64,000 nt of DNA, taken from Haemophilus parainfluenzae. Lineage in GTDB: Bacteria; Pseudomonadota; Gammaproteobacteria; Enterobacterales; Pasteurellaceae. This document shows, in pieces, positions 9,221 through 18,400 of this stretch. The DNA is taken from contig NZ_QEPT01000002.1 of NCBI RefSeq assembly GCF_003252755.1, forward strand, positions 1-64,000, written 5' to 3'. The notes beneath the pieces are model-generated. The model did no database searches. It saw only the letters and a list, made by a program, of their open reading frames with translations, and was not told the origin of the DNA. Each line of letters opens with the position of its first letter. Position 1 is the stretch's first letter. The position numbers and the translations under genes were made by a program.

Positions 9221-10198
9221 GGCATCATCAATCGAAATTAAGCCTAAATTCATTTCGTCTTTCCCTTTTGGCGGGCAGAAAGCAAGATGTTTATCTGCAT
9301 CATTAATCGGCTTCCAACGACGAGGCTGAGATGAGCGACTGTTTGGATAGAATCCAATTGTAGGTACATTAAATGCACTGCTTAAATGCAATGGTCCAGT
9401 GGAACCCGCAATGAATAAATCTGCACAAGCCAGAGAGTGTGCAAAATCCACTAACCCTTTATTCTTATCGTAAACAATCACATTTTGGCTATCGATTTTT
9501 GCTGCTAACTCATGGGCTTTTTCACTTTCACCTGGTCCTGCCGTTAAGATAATCTGACAATCAAATTCGCTTAACAAGCCTTGTATTAATTGAGCATATT
9601 GTGACAATGAGAGACTTGTTGCTGAACCACCTGTTCCGCTATGCACAAACACCCATTTTTTGTCTCCCAATAAACCGAATTGTTCTTGAAGAAAAACACG
9701 TTGATTTTTAACCGCACTTTCAGGAAGTGAAAGGTAAGGTGGTTTGGGTTCCACAATCGGCATGTTATGTTTCTTTAAGAACGCCCGAGCCAAATCTTGA
9801 TTGTATTCTGCTTCAGATTTTTCTGAACGTGAACGGCGTTGTGTTAAACGATGGTTATAAAGGATTTGCACCCATTTTGTTGCGGGTGCAAGACGATAAG
9901 GAATCCTACTTTTCCAGGCTAATTTACCGTTATGGGTATTGGAAAAGAAGCTAATCATGCCATCAAATTGCTGCTCTTTGATTTCTTTAACAAGACGATT
10001 GAAGTCCGCTTTATCGTTTTTAGCACTATCAATGATAACATTATCTAAATAGGGGCAAATTTGAGCCAATGGGGCTGTATAAGCTGGCACAAGTGCAGTC
10101 AGTTTTAGCGTAGAATTTGAGGCTTTTAACATCGCAAAAGCCGGAAATGCTTGAACAAAATCGCCCAGTTTATCGTTACGAATGACTAAAATTTTCAT
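9170..10198 (-). CDS. Glycosyltransferase family 9 protein (heptosyltransferase-like)
   Basis: 342 aa. Two Rossmann-like halves of the GT9 (ADP-heptose:LPS heptosyltransferase) type. The start KILVIRNDKLGD, FVHSGTGGS mid-protein and AGSTGPLHLSSAFNVPTIGFYP near residue 270 are family hallmarks. It probably transfers a sugar to LOS/LPS core on the cytoplasmic face of the inner membrane; donor and acceptor cannot be read from sequence. It is coupled by a one-base TAATG overlap to the upstream O-antigen-ligase-like gene and overlaps the convergent YczE-like gene by 51 bp. Confidence 0.88.
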   Translation of the reverse strand: MKILVIRNDKLGDFVQAFPAFAMLKASNSTLKLTALVPAYTAPLAQICPYLDNVIIDSAKNDKADFNRLVKEIKEQQFDGMISFFSNTHNGKLAWKSRIPYRLAPATKWVQILYNHRLTQRRSRSEKSEAEYNQDLARAFLKKHNMPIVEPKPPYLSLPESAVKNQRVFLQEQFGLLGDKKWVFVHSGTGGSATSLSLSQYAQLIQGLLSEFDCQIILTAGPGESEKAHELAAKIDSQNVIVYDKNKGLVDFAHSLACADLFIAGSTGPLHLSSAFNVPTIGFYPNSRSSQPRRWKPINDADKHLAFCPPKGKDEMNLGLISIDDALVEIIPFVRKMWQASN

Positions 10199-11442
10199 TA
10201 TTCTGCCTTCTGGTGTGTTCGTATTGCAGCATAAAACACAATTGTTAAGAAAAAGTAAAAAATAGTACCTGAATTATGTACCAAGAAACCTTGGCTTAAG
10301 CCATAAATCATCACAGATAAAACATGGGCAACGCCTAACGTTGCAATCAGCTTGACTTCATCATTCGTGGTATTCAGCTTTTTCATAAAGGCACGTAGAG
10401 GAATAAATAAAACAGCAAGCAAAGCAAGTAATCCGACAATTCCTCGTTTGGATAGGTCGTCTAAATATTGATTATGAGCATGAGTAAATTGTCCAATATT
10501 ACCCGTAGCAATTTTTTCTTTCGTTTCTTGCTTACGTTTTTCTGTTGCGCCTTGAATACCCCAACCAAATAACGGCTTTTCTTTCGCCATTGCAATCGCA
10601 CTTTTCCACATTTCAAAACGAGCACCTAGAGAGGTGTTGCCATTATTTTTGTCTAGATAAAGTTGGATATCTTTTTGAGCAACATTAATTCGTTCCATGA
10701 TACGGTTATTTGGCATTTGACTAATGCCAATGCCCTCGACCACAATAATTCCAAAGAAAGTCAGGAAAAAACGTTTTGAAAGAGAATGACGATAAATATA
10801 AAGGATAACAATAAGTAAGACGGGTAATGCAACCCATCCACCTCGAGCGGTGGAAAGCAAACTTCCTACGATGCCACATAAACCACTAATAACACTAAGA
10901 GTGGTTAACTTTATGTCTTTTTTCTGATGGGCATAGAGGGCAATTATTAGGCTAAATATACCTAATGACATAGAAATATCACCCCCTTGAATATGCATAA
11001 TTCGAGGATTTTGCTCGGGGCGTAGATTCAAGATAAATTTATCATAAAGTGCTACGCAAAGGGAAATAATACTACCAAGCGGAATAGAGTAACTCAAAAC
11101 GCAAGTTTTGATAGGGTATTTTAATAATAAAAGTAAAACAGGAACAAAGAAAATGACGCGGCTTGCAGTATCAAGATCGCGCATTTTCCCCCCATTAATA
11201 CTGAGAGAAAGCACAAAGGTAACAAAATAAAAAAGGTAGCTATAAATTAAATATTTATCAACTTTTGATAAGTTTAAAAGCGGTTTCTTGATTAAAGCAT
11301 AAACGCCATAACCTAAACCGATTAACATCAGTAGAGCAGGTGCAGCATTATATCCCCCCTTGACAATAAATATCGAAAGGAAGAAAAGCGTTACCGCGAA
11401 GTTTATTAGGGTTACTAACCAATTTTGTTTTGTTATTTGCAT
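10198..11442 (-). CDS. O-antigen ligase (WaaL/Wzy_C) family protein
   Basis: 414 aa with about ten or more hydrophobic helices and one large periplasmic loop (roughly residues 230-330). The loop contains FGWGIQGATEKR and THAHNQYLDDL, the His-bearing motif typical of the Wzy_C ligase/polymerase domain. WaaL-type enzymes join a lipid-linked O-antigen or oligosaccharide to lipid A-core in the periplasm. It could also be a polymerase or a protein glycosylation ligase. Pairing with a GT9 glycosyltransferase by a TAATG overlap favours a role in LOS/LPS. It lies downstream of fba, behind a strong terminator. Confidence 0.85.
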   Translation of the reverse strand: MQITKQNWLVTLINFAVTLFFLSIFIVKGGYNAAPALLMLIGLGYGVYALIKKPLLNLSKVDKYLIYSYLFYFVTFVLSLSINGGKMRDLDTASRVIFFVPVLLLLLKYPIKTCVLSYSIPLGSIISLCVALYDKFILNLRPEQNPRIMHIQGGDISMSLGIFSLIIALYAHQKKDIKLTTLSVISGLCGIVGSLLSTARGGWVALPVLLIVILYIYRHSLSKRFFLTFFGIIVVEGIGISQMPNNRIMERINVAQKDIQLYLDKNNGNTSLGARFEMWKSAIAMAKEKPLFGWGIQGATEKRKQETKEKIATGNIGQFTHAHNQYLDDLSKRGIVGLLALLAVLFIPLRAFMKKLNTTNDEVKLIATLGVAHVLSVMIYGLSQGFLVHNSGTIFYFFLTIVFYAAIRTHQKAE

Positions 11443-11479
11443 AGATTATGGTCGATATTTAGGTTATGTAAAATAAAAA

Positions 11480-11515
11480 ACCGCACTAGAAAGTGCGGTC
11501 TTATTTTAGTCTATT
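11480..11515 (-). terminator. Terminator of fba made of an inverted USS pair
   Basis: ACCGCACT and AGTGCGGT form an 8-bp (or longer) stem with a 4-base loop at 11480-11499. Read on the minus strand it is followed by TTTTTTATTTT. It insulates the O-antigen ligase gene from fba transcription. Confidence 0.85.
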
Positions 11516-11523
11516 TTTATGGA

Positions 11524-12603
11524 TTATAAAACATCAACGCAGTTTAAGTCTTCGAAAGATTGCTCTAAGCGTTTAGACATTGATTCTTCCATTTTACGTA
11601 ACCAAACACGTGGGTCGTAGTATTTTTTGTTTGGTGCATCAGGACCTTCAGGGTTACCTAATTGACCTTGAAGATAAGCTTCATTTGCTTTATAGAAGTT
11701 TAAGATACCATTCCATGCAGCCCATTGAGTATCAGTATCGATATTCATTTTGATTGCACCATAGCTAATTGCTTCGCGGATTTCTTCGCGGCTAGAACCT
11801 GAACCACCGTGGAAAACGAAGTTGATTGGTTTTGCTGGTAGATTGCGTTCTTTTGCAACGAACTCTTGTGATGCACCTAAAATAGATGGTTTTAATTTTA
11901 CGTTACCTGGTTTGTAAACACCGTGTACGTTACCGAATGCAGCCGCAACGGTAAAGTTAGGGCTTACAGGGTTTAATTGATCGTAAACATAAAGCACATC
12001 AGATGGTTGGGTATATAAACGAGATTCATCTACATCTGAGTTATCCACGCCGTCTTCTTCACCACCGGTAATACCAATCTCGATTTCAAGAGTCATGCCT
12101 AATTTATCCATACGAGCAAGGTATTCACGGCAGATTGCCATGTTTTCTTCCATAGGCTCTTCAGATAAGTCAAGCATGTGAGAAGAGAATAATGGACGAC
12201 CTGTTTCTGCAAAGTGTTTTTCACCCGCTTCAAGTAAGCCATCGATCCATGGAAGTAATTTTTTCGCAGCATGGTCGGTATGCAGAATAACTGGGACACC
12301 ATATTCTTTGGCTAAAGTATGAACGTGTTTCGCACCTGCGATCGCACCTAAAACGTCTGGACGAGCACCGCTTGTTGGTTTGATACCTTTACCTGCGTAG
12401 AAAGCTGCACCACCGTTTGAGAATTGGATAATTACTGGTGCTTTCACACGAGCAGCGGTTTCTAATACCGCGTTTACGGAGTCAGAACCCACGCAGTTTA
12501 CTGCTGGGATCGCGAAGTTGTTTGCTTTGGCATAAGCAAAGATTTTTTGTACATCCTCACCTGTTACTACGCCAGGTTTTACGATATCTAATAATTTAGC
12601 CAT
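11524..12603 (-). CDS. fba: Fructose-bisphosphate aldolase, class II
   Basis: 359 aa, the normal class IIA length. A zinc enzyme that interconverts fructose 1,6-bisphosphate with dihydroxyacetone phosphate and glyceraldehyde 3-phosphate. Zinc-binding His residues lie in LHTDHAAKKL and in FHGGSGSS; IEIGITGGEEDGVD carries the catalytic and metal-site acids; the NIDTD motif binds phosphate. It lies 96 bp downstream of pgk in the same direction and probably shares its promoter, with two hairpins in the gap. Confidence 0.97.
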   Translation of the reverse strand: MAKLLDIVKPGVVTGEDVQKIFAYAKANNFAIPAVNCVGSDSVNAVLETAARVKAPVIIQFSNGGAAFYAGKGIKPTSGARPDVLGAIAGAKHVHTLAKEYGVPVILHTDHAAKKLLPWIDGLLEAGEKHFAETGRPLFSSHMLDLSEEPMEENMAICREYLARMDKLGMTLEIEIGITGGEEDGVDNSDVDESRLYTQPSDVLYVYDQLNPVSPNFTVAAAFGNVHGVYKPGNVKLKPSILGASQEFVAKERNLPAKPINFVFHGGSGSSREEIREAISYGAIKMNIDTDTQWAAWNGILNFYKANEAYLQGQLGNPEGPDAPNKKYYDPRVWLRKMEESMSKRLEQSFEDLNCVDVL

Positions 12604-12624
12604 AGTTGTGTTTCCTTTTGTTTT

Positions 12625-12687
12625 GGAGGATTTATTCCTCCGTTTGAAGAGTCAATATTTATCCCCTCTATGAGCACAGAGGGGATA
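12625..12687 (-). other. Two hairpins in the pgk-fba gap
   Basis: Hairpin 1 has a 6-bp stem (GGAGGA/TCCTCC, 12625-12641). Hairpin 2 has a stem of about 10 bp (TATCCCCTCT/AGAGGGGATA, 12660-12687). Neither has a good T tract in the direction of transcription, so they look more like RNA-processing or stability elements than terminators. Confidence 0.55.
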
Positions 12688-12699
12688 GAAAGCATTTAA

Positions 12700-13860
12700 T
12701 TAACCGTTCGCACGTTTTTCAAGAATTTCTACTGCGGGTAATACTTTACCTTCAACGAATTCTAAGAATGCGCCACCACCGGTAGAGATGTAAGAGATTT
12801 TATCTGCAATACCGAATAAATCGATAGCTGCTAAAGTATCACCACCACCTGCGATAGAGAATGCATCGCTGTTTGCAATCGCGTGAGAAATGATTTCAGT
12901 CCCTTTACGGAAGTTAGGGAATTCAAACACGCCAACTGGACCATTCCATAAAACGGTTTTTGCATTTTTGATGATTTCAGCTAATTGTTCTGCAGATTTA
13001 TCACCGATATCGAAGATAGATTCATCATCTTTCACTTCGGTTACTGATTTTTCTGTTGCAGGAGCAGTTTCAGAGAATTCAGTACCAACACGTACATCAA
13101 CTGGAACTGGAATATCAGTGCTTGCGGCTAATTCTTTTGCTACAGGGATTAAATCTGCTTCATATAACGATTTACCCACATTGTGGCCAGCTGCCGCGAT
13201 AAAAGTATTCGCAATACCACCACCCACGATAATTTGGTCAGCAATTTTTGAAAGAGAATTTAATACTTCTAATTTAGTGGAAACTTTTGAACCGCCTACG
13301 ATCGCAACCATCGGACGAGCAGGTTCTTTTAATGCTTTACCTAATGCATCTAACTCAGCTGCAAGTAATGGACCTGCACAAGCAACTGGTGCAAATTCCG
13401 CTACGCCGTAAGTTGACGCTTGTGCACGGTGAGCTGTACCGAATGCATCCATTACGAAGACATCGCAAAGTGCGGCATATTTTTTACCTAATTCAGGATC
13501 GTTTTTCTTCTCACCTTTGTTTACACGTACGTTTTCTAAAACAACGATTTCGCCTTCTTTAACATCCACACCGTTTAAGTAGTCTTGTACTAAACGCACA
13601 TTGAAACCTGCGTCTTTTAAGTAATCAACAACCGGTTGTAAAGAGTCTTCAGGTTTGAATTCACCTTCAGTTGGACGACCTAAGTGAGAGGTAACCATCA
13701 CTTTTGCGCCTTTCTCTAAAGCCAGTTTTAACGTCGGGATAGTCGCACGAATACGCGCATCAGATGTCACTTTGCCATCTTTTACCGGTACGTTTAAGTC
13801 CGCGCGAATAAATACACGTTTACCTTTTAAATCTAAGTCGGTCATTTTGATTACTGACAT
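12700..13860 (-). CDS. pgk: Phosphoglycerate kinase
   Basis: 386 aa, full length. It catalyses ATP formation from 1,3-bisphosphoglycerate in glycolysis. The N-terminal [10 protein letters not shown], the substrate-binding TSHLGRP, the hinge and nucleotide-binding [13 protein letters not shown], and the C-terminal GGGDTLAA are all present. It is the first gene of the apparent pgk-fba operon, with a good promoter and an FNR-like site upstream (13899-13939). Cytoplasmic. Confidence 0.98.
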   Translation of the reverse strand: MSVIKMTDLDLKGKRVFIRADLNVPVKDGKVTSDARIRATIPTLKLALEKGAKVMVTSHLGRPTEGEFKPEDSLQPVVDYLKDAGFNVRLVQDYLNGVDVKEGEIVVLENVRVNKGEKKNDPELGKKYAALCDVFVMDAFGTAHRAQASTYGVAEFAPVACAGPLLAAELDALGKALKEPARPMVAIVGGSKVSTKLEVLNSLSKIADQIIVGGGIANTFIAAAGHNVGKSLYEADLIPVAKELAASTDIPVPVDVRVGTEFSETAPATEKSVTEVKDDESIFDIGDKSAEQLAEIIKNAKTVLWNGPVGVFEFPNFRKGTEIISHAIANSDAFSIAGGGDTLAAIDLFGIADKISYISTGGGAFLEFVEGKVLPAVEILEKRANG

Positions 13861-13898
13861 AAGCTTTCCTCTTGGGTTAGTTAAAATTAAACTGGGAT

Positions 13899-13939
13899 AT
13901 TATACCTAGATCTTACTAGGTTGTAACGATGTAGATCAA
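13899..13939 (-). promoter_or_regulatory. Predicted pgk promoter with spacer dyad and FNR-like site
   Basis: On the minus strand, TTACAA (13926-13921), a 16-bp spacer and TATAAT (13904-13899). The spacer contains an inverted repeat (ACCTAG/CTAGGT, 13904-13921). Next to the -35, 13926-13939 reads TTGAT-N4-ATCGT on the minus strand, 8 of 10 matches to the FNR/Anr consensus TTGAT-N4-ATCAA. Its centre is about 40 bp upstream of the inferred start, near the class II activator position. Confidence 0.5.
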
Positions 13940-13958
13940 ATAAAAAAGCGAATTATGC

Positions 13959-14672
13959 TTATTTAGGGCAATCGATTACTTGCCATTGGCGGTCGTAGCA
14001 AATGAATAATTCATTATGGCTCGCGCCTAAATAAGCGTCTTTTAGTTGTGGATTATTCTGCTTCATCCATTGAAATAATTCTTTACGGCTTAATTGTTCG
14101 TTTGGCAAGGAGAGTGATTCAAATAATGCTTTCTCTTGTTTGAAATAAGCTTCCGCTGAATCAAATGCACAGCTGCCGTGTTTTTCCCATTCGCCTTGCA
14201 ATAATTTTGCGCCTGGCGAGATTGAAAGATAAGGTTCGAGGGTCTCAACTGGAAGTGGTGCTAAATCACCTTTACAAAAACGGGGATGATCCGTAACAGA
14301 ACGTGCATTCGCATTTTGTGGCCATAAGCCATGCACCACCCAGCCAAATTGATTTTTTGTACTACATTGATATTGCGCTGAATCAGGTAAATTATTGCCA
14401 TATTGCGCACGTTGTTTTTCACAGAATGCAGGCGACCAAGATAAGGCCAACATATAGTAATCAACAGGGGCGTTTTTATTTTGTCCAATGGCATCATCGC
14501 GCATGATGACATCATAATTTCCAAAATCTTTGGTATTTTTGACCGCACTTTGGCTTTGTTGTTGTGTAGTTGTTGGGGCGGGGTTTGTGTCTTTTTTGTG
14601 TTCAGTGAAATATTGCCAAATACTAAATGCAGCAAGGGCAATAAGGGAAAGAGTAGAAACCTGTTTTTTCAT
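13959..14672 (-). CDS. rna: Ribonuclease I (RNase T2 family)
   Basis: 237 aa. A secreted broad-specificity endoribonuclease that works without metal. N-terminal signal or anchor segment at ~3-21, then a low-complexity QQQSQS linker. Both catalytic motifs are visible: CAS I HGLWPQ with H114, and CAS II EWEKHGSC with H165. Cysteines typical of disulfide-stabilised T2 enzymes are present. It is likely periplasmic and is divergent from the ferredoxin gene. A USS lies in the linker region at 14542. Confidence 0.93.
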   Translation of the reverse strand: MKKQVSTLSLIALAAFSIWQYFTEHKKDTNPAPTTTQQQSQSAVKNTKDFGNYDVIMRDDAIGQNKNAPVDYYMLALSWSPAFCEKQRAQYGNNLPDSAQYQCSTKNQFGWVVHGLWPQNANARSVTDHPRFCKGDLAPLPVETLEPYLSISPGAKLLQGEWEKHGSCAFDSAEAYFKQEKALFESLSLPNEQLSRKELFQWMKQNNPQLKDAYLGASHNELFICYDRQWQVIDCPK

Positions 14673-14747
14673 AAAAATCCTGTTTAAATTTTGTCAATTT
14701 TGCTTTTGTCGGCTATAATTCGCCGCTTTCTCATATAAAGGAATGGT

Positions 14748-15008
14748 ATGGCGTTACTGATCACAAACAAATGCACAAACTGCGATATGTGTCTCCCCGA
14801 ATGCCCGAATGAAGCAATTTCAATCGGCGAGGAGATCTATGTGATCGATCCTGTACTTTGTACGGAATGTGTCGGTCATTATGACACGCCAACCTGCCAA
14901 AAAGTTTGCCCGATTACAAACTGCATCAAGCCAGATCCTGAGCATCAAGAAAGCGAAGAGCAGCTTTGGGAACGTTTTGTGATGATTCACCATTCGGATA
15001 AGTTGTAG
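14748..15008 (+). CDS. yfhL: YfhL-family 2[4Fe-4S] ferredoxin
   Basis: 86 aa. Cluster motif 1 is C9-x2-C12-x2-C15-x3-C19 (CTNCDMCLPECP). Motif 2 has the widened spacing C-x2-C-x8-C-x3-C (CTECVGHYDTPTCQKVCP), typical of Alvin-type ferredoxins such as E. coli YfhL. It is a small electron carrier; the partner is unknown. ATG at 14748 with AAAGGAAT upstream. It is the last substantial gene before the small DUF1232 ORF. Confidence 0.93.
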   Translation: MALLITNKCTNCDMCLPECPNEAISIGEEIYVIDPVLCTECVGHYDTPTCQKVCPITNCIKPDPEHQESEEQLWERFVMIHHSDKL

Positions 15009-15037
15009 AATTTACCTGATCTTTTTCTTTTCGTCCA

Positions 15038-15196
15038 ATGACTATGAATAAAACGAAGTTAATTAAAATCGCCATCATTCTGATTTATTTGTTCAGCCCC
15101 ATTGATATTTTGCCTGAAGCGGTGCTTGGTCCGTTAGGTTTAGTAGACGATGCGGCAGCCATTGCCTTATTAATTCGAATTTTATTGAAAAAATAA
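15038..15196 (+). CDS. Small DUF1232 (YkvA-like) membrane protein
   Basis: 52 aa. The start may be the second ATG at 15044. The sequence IYLFSPIDILPEAVLGPLG then LVDDAAAI fits the DUF1232 signature (Y-x2-SPIDx[IL]PD...G..DD), so I read it as a minimal DUF1232 protein. The hydrophobic middle suggests membrane association. No clear ribosome binding site is visible, and it lies 29 bp after the ferredoxin gene, so it may rely on read-through. Function unknown. Confidence 0.65.
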   Translation: MTMNKTKLIKIAIILIYLFSPIDILPEAVLGPLGLVDDAAAIALLIRILLKK

Positions 15197-15338
15197 AAAC
15201 TTGAATAAAATCAACCGCACTTTGTTTTTCTCATTCTTGCAAAATTCCGTCAATTTCTCTAAACTACGCGTCGGAAAATTTCTTTCCTCATCATTTCACT
15301 TTAAACGCTACCCGTGAGTAGCAAAAGGGACCTCAATC

Positions 15339-16553
15339 ATGACAAACGTCAATCAATATGGCTGGAAAGCCTTGGTTGGATCAGCTGTCGGCTATGCGAT
15401 GGATGGATTCGATCTTCTTATTCTTGGATTTATGCTTAGTGCCATTTCGGCAGATCTTAATTTAACCCCCGCACAGTCTGGCTCATTAGTCACTTGGACG
15501 CTTGTTGGCGCTGTGGTGGGCGGTATCGTATTTGGCGCATTAAGTGATCGTTACGGGCGTGTCCGTGTGCTGACTTGGACCATCGTACTCTTCGCCGTAT
15601 TCACTGGTTTATGTGCAATCGCACAAGGCTACTGGGATTTATTAATTTATCGTACCATTGCAGGCATCGGTTTAGGCGGTGAATTTGGTATCGGTATGGC
15701 ATTAGCCATTGAAGCTTGGCCAGCCAAACACCGCGCAAAAGCGGCTTCTTATGTGGCATTAGGTTGGCAATTCGGTGTGTTAGCCGCTGCATTACTCACA
15801 CCGGTATTGCTTCCACATATCGGCTGGCGCGGCATGTTCGTTGTCGGTATCTTTCCAGCGTTTGTGGCTTGGTATTTACGTACCCGCTTACACGAACCTG
15901 AAATTTTCTCACGAAAACAGACCGCACTTTCTACCCAAAAAACATCCAAACTGGAATCTTTCAAACTCTTAATTAAAGACAAAGCAACCACAAAAGTGAG
16001 CCTTGGTGTGGTAGTGCTAACTTCCGTACAAAACTTCGGTTACTACGGCATTATGATTTGGATGCCAAACTTCTTATCTAAACAACTTGGCTTTAGTTTA
16101 ACGAGATCAGGTTTATGGACGGCTGTTACCGTATGCGGCATGATGGCAGGGATTTGGATTTTTGGTCGTCTAGCCGATAGAATCGGACGTAAACCAAGTT
16201 TCTTATTATTCCAACTTGGTGCAGTGATCAGCATCATCACTTACTCTCAATTAACTGACCCAACCGCTATGTTGGTGGCTGGTGCATTCTTAGGGATGTT
16301 TGTCAACGGTATGATGGGCGGTTATGGCGCATTAATGGCAGAAGCTTATCCAACAGAAGCACGTGCAACGGCACAAAATGTGTTGTTTAACTTAGGCCGT
16401 GCTGTTGGTGGTTTTGGACCTGTTGTTGTCGGGGCGATTGTCTCTGCGTATTCATTCAGCATTGCGATTGCTTTCTTAGCAGTGATTTATGTGATCGACA
16501 TGGTGGCGACAGTCTTCTTAGTGCCAGAATTAAAAGGCAAAGAATTGAGCTAA
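15339..16553 (+). CDS. MFS transporter (sialate/aromatic-acid symporter type)
   Basis: 404 aa with about 12 transmembrane helices. The opening YAMDGFDLLILGFML, with an acidic residue in TM1, the loop motif GALSDRYGRVRVL and a second-half copy GRLADRIGRKPS place it in the major facilitator superfamily, near the sugar- or organic-acid:H+ symporters (SHS/AAHS types). The substrate cannot be read from sequence. An AAAGGGA ribosome binding site precedes the ATG, and the leader contains a small hairpin (GCTAC/GTAGC, 15307-15322). A USS overlaps the stop codon and another lies at 15921. Confidence 0.85.
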   Translation: MTNVNQYGWKALVGSAVGYAMDGFDLLILGFMLSAISADLNLTPAQSGSLVTWTLVGAVVGGIVFGALSDRYGRVRVLTWTIVLFAVFTGLCAIAQGYWDLLIYRTIAGIGLGGEFGIGMALAIEAWPAKHRAKAASYVALGWQFGVLAAALLTPVLLPHIGWRGMFVVGIFPAFVAWYLRTRLHEPEIFSRKQTALSTQKTSKLESFKLLIKDKATTKVSLGVVVLTSVQNFGYYGIMIWMPNFLSKQLGFSLTRSGLWTAVTVCGMMAGIWIFGRLADRIGRKPSFLLFQLGAVISIITYSQLTDPTAMLVAGAFLGMFVNGMMGGYGALMAEAYPTEARATAQNVLFNLGRAVGGFGPVVVGAIVSAYSFSIAIAFLAVIYVIDMVATVFLVPELKGKELS

Positions 16554-16580
16554 GTGCGGTTAAAAAAATTCAAGTTTTTG

Positions 16581-16614
16581 AAAACATCGATGTCAAAGCC
16601 GATGTTTTTTATTT
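16581..16614 (+). terminator. Terminator after the MFS gene
   Basis: A 9-bp stem (AAAACATCG with CGATGTTTT) with a ~10-base loop, running into a T tract at 16605-16610. Confidence 0.75.
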
Positions 16615-16687
16615 GTGAAAAATCAGCCAATTTCAACCGCGCTTTGTGCTAAACTATAGACACTTTTCCCTATGTTGAAGAATTATC

Positions 16688-18391
16688 GTGTACGCTAAAC
16701 GTTCAGTTTCTACCCGTATTGCTAAATATTTATTTGTGGTCATTATCTTCATGGGCATTATTAGCTCATTGAGCTTGCTTGTGATGGCTAGTAATAAATC
16801 GGATGCGGAAGCGATTAATATTTCCGGTTCTTTGCGTATGCAGAGTTATCGACTATTAACGGAAATGGAACGTTCACCGGATACGGTTGAACAGAATTTA
16901 GTGCGTTACCAAGATAGTCTCAACGCTCACGTCTTGCTTACTGTGCAGAATCAGCTTTTTGCGCCTTCAGGGATAAAAGCGTCTTATCAAAAAATCCTTC
17001 AACGCTGGATGATGATGTCTGATTTAGCGAGTAGCCATCAAATCGAGAAATATCATGCTGAACTAAAAAGTTATGTGCAAGATGTGGATGATTTCGTGTT
17101 GGAATTACAACGTTTTGCTGAAAAGAAATGGATCATTGCGGTTTCGGTGCTGTGTATTTCTATGTTGCTTATTTTAGCCATGGTGTCTTATGTCATTTGG
17201 TATATGAAGCGTGAAGTCGTGAAACCGCTAGAGCTGATGACCAAAGCCAGTATGCAAGTACAAATGGGGCAGTTTAATCATATTCCGCTAGATACCGCGA
17301 GCAATAATGAACTGGGGGTTTTAGCGAAAGTGTTTACGCAAATGTCCTCGGAGTTAGGGCGACTTTACTCACGTTTAGAAGATGCCGTTAATGAGAAAAC
17401 ACAAAAGTTGCGTCAAACGAACCGCTCTTTAACCACATTGTATCAAAGTTCACAGTTACTTACGCCCACGAAGATTAATGATAAAATTCTCAGCCAAGTG
17501 CTCAATCATATTCGTGTTAGCGAACATTTACGCTACATCGAGTTAGAAATTTTCGGCTCAGAACATTGGGAAATTTCTTTTGGTCAAAAAGATCCTAAAC
17601 AATCACTTCAAGTTGAAGAACTTTCTATTGAAAATGAAAACTTGGCGGTGCTCTCGTGGCAAGCCGGTTTGCCTTGTCCTGATCCACGCATGATGAAAAA
17701 TTTAGGGCAAATGGTGGCAAAAGCGTTGTATTCACATAAAACGCAACGCCAACAAGAGCAACTTTTGCTGATGGAAGAGCGGTCAATTATTGCGAGAGAA
17801 TTACATGACTCATTGGCGCAAGTGCTGTCTTTCTTACAAATTCAATTAACTCTATTAAAGCATAATTTGAAGAAAGAAGACGAGGAATCAAAAGAGAAAA
17901 GCATTGCGATCATTAGAGAATTTGAGCAAGCCTTATCAGATGGTTATTCTCAATTACGAGAATTATTAGCGACCTTCCGTTTAACGGTACAAGAAGCCAA
18001 CCTACAGGTTGCTTTGGAGCAAGTTATCGAAAGCTTGCGTTCGCAAACGAAGATGCAAATGACTGTGGACTGCAGTTTGCCATCCCAAAGTTTAAATCCA
18101 CAAGAATTAGTGCACGTTCTGCAAATTGTGCGTGAAGCAACATTGAATGCGATCAAACACTCAAAAGGTACGTTGATTGAGGTGAAAGCGCATATCAATG
18201 CAGAAGGGGAATACGAGATTCTTGTGCAAGATAATGGCGTTGGGATTCCAACGTTAGACGAGCCAGAAGGGCATTATGGTTTAAATATCATGACTGAACG
18301 CAGTCGCCAATTAAATGCTCAGCTTACAATTTCAAAAAGGGAGCAAGGTGGTACGATGGTTAAAATCACGCTTCCTCACACGTTTTTTTAA
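16688..18391 (+). CDS. narQ: Nitrate/nitrite sensor histidine kinase NarQ
   Basis: 567 aa starting at GTG. TM1 is at ~12-34 and TM2 at ~147-170. A periplasmic four-helix sensor lies between, with the nitrate P-box INISGSLRMQSYRL just after TM1. A HAMP segment follows, then a cysteine-poor signalling region, then HisKA_3 with phosphoacceptor H373 (ARELHDSLAQVL) and an HATPase_c domain (N box REATLNAIKHS, DNGVGI). It senses nitrate/nitrite and phosphorylates a NarP-type response regulator, which is not in this window. murB follows after 9 bp, as in H. influenzae. Confidence 0.94.
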   Translation: MYAKRSVSTRIAKYLFVVIIFMGIISSLSLLVMASNKSDAEAINISGSLRMQSYRLLTEMERSPDTVEQNLVRYQDSLNAHVLLTVQNQLFAPSGIKASYQKILQRWMMMSDLASSHQIEKYHAELKSYVQDVDDFVLELQRFAEKKWIIAVSVLCISMLLILAMVSYVIWYMKREVVKPLELMTKASMQVQMGQFNHIPLDTASNNELGVLAKVFTQMSSELGRLYSRLEDAVNEKTQKLRQTNRSLTTLYQSSQLLTPTKINDKILSQVLNHIRVSEHLRYIELEIFGSEHWEISFGQKDPKQSLQVEELSIENENLAVLSWQAGLPCPDPRMMKNLGQMVAKALYSHKTQRQQEQLLLMEERSIIARELHDSLAQVLSFLQIQLTLLKHNLKKEDEESKEKSIAIIREFEQALSDGYSQLRELLATFRLTVQEANLQVALEQVIESLRSQTKMQMTVDCSLPSQSLNPQELVHVLQIVREATLNAIKHSKGTLIEVKAHINAEGEYEILVQDNGVGIPTLDEPEGHYGLNIMTERSRQLNAQLTISKREQGGTMVKITLPHTFF

Positions 18392-18400
18392 GGAAAGTTA

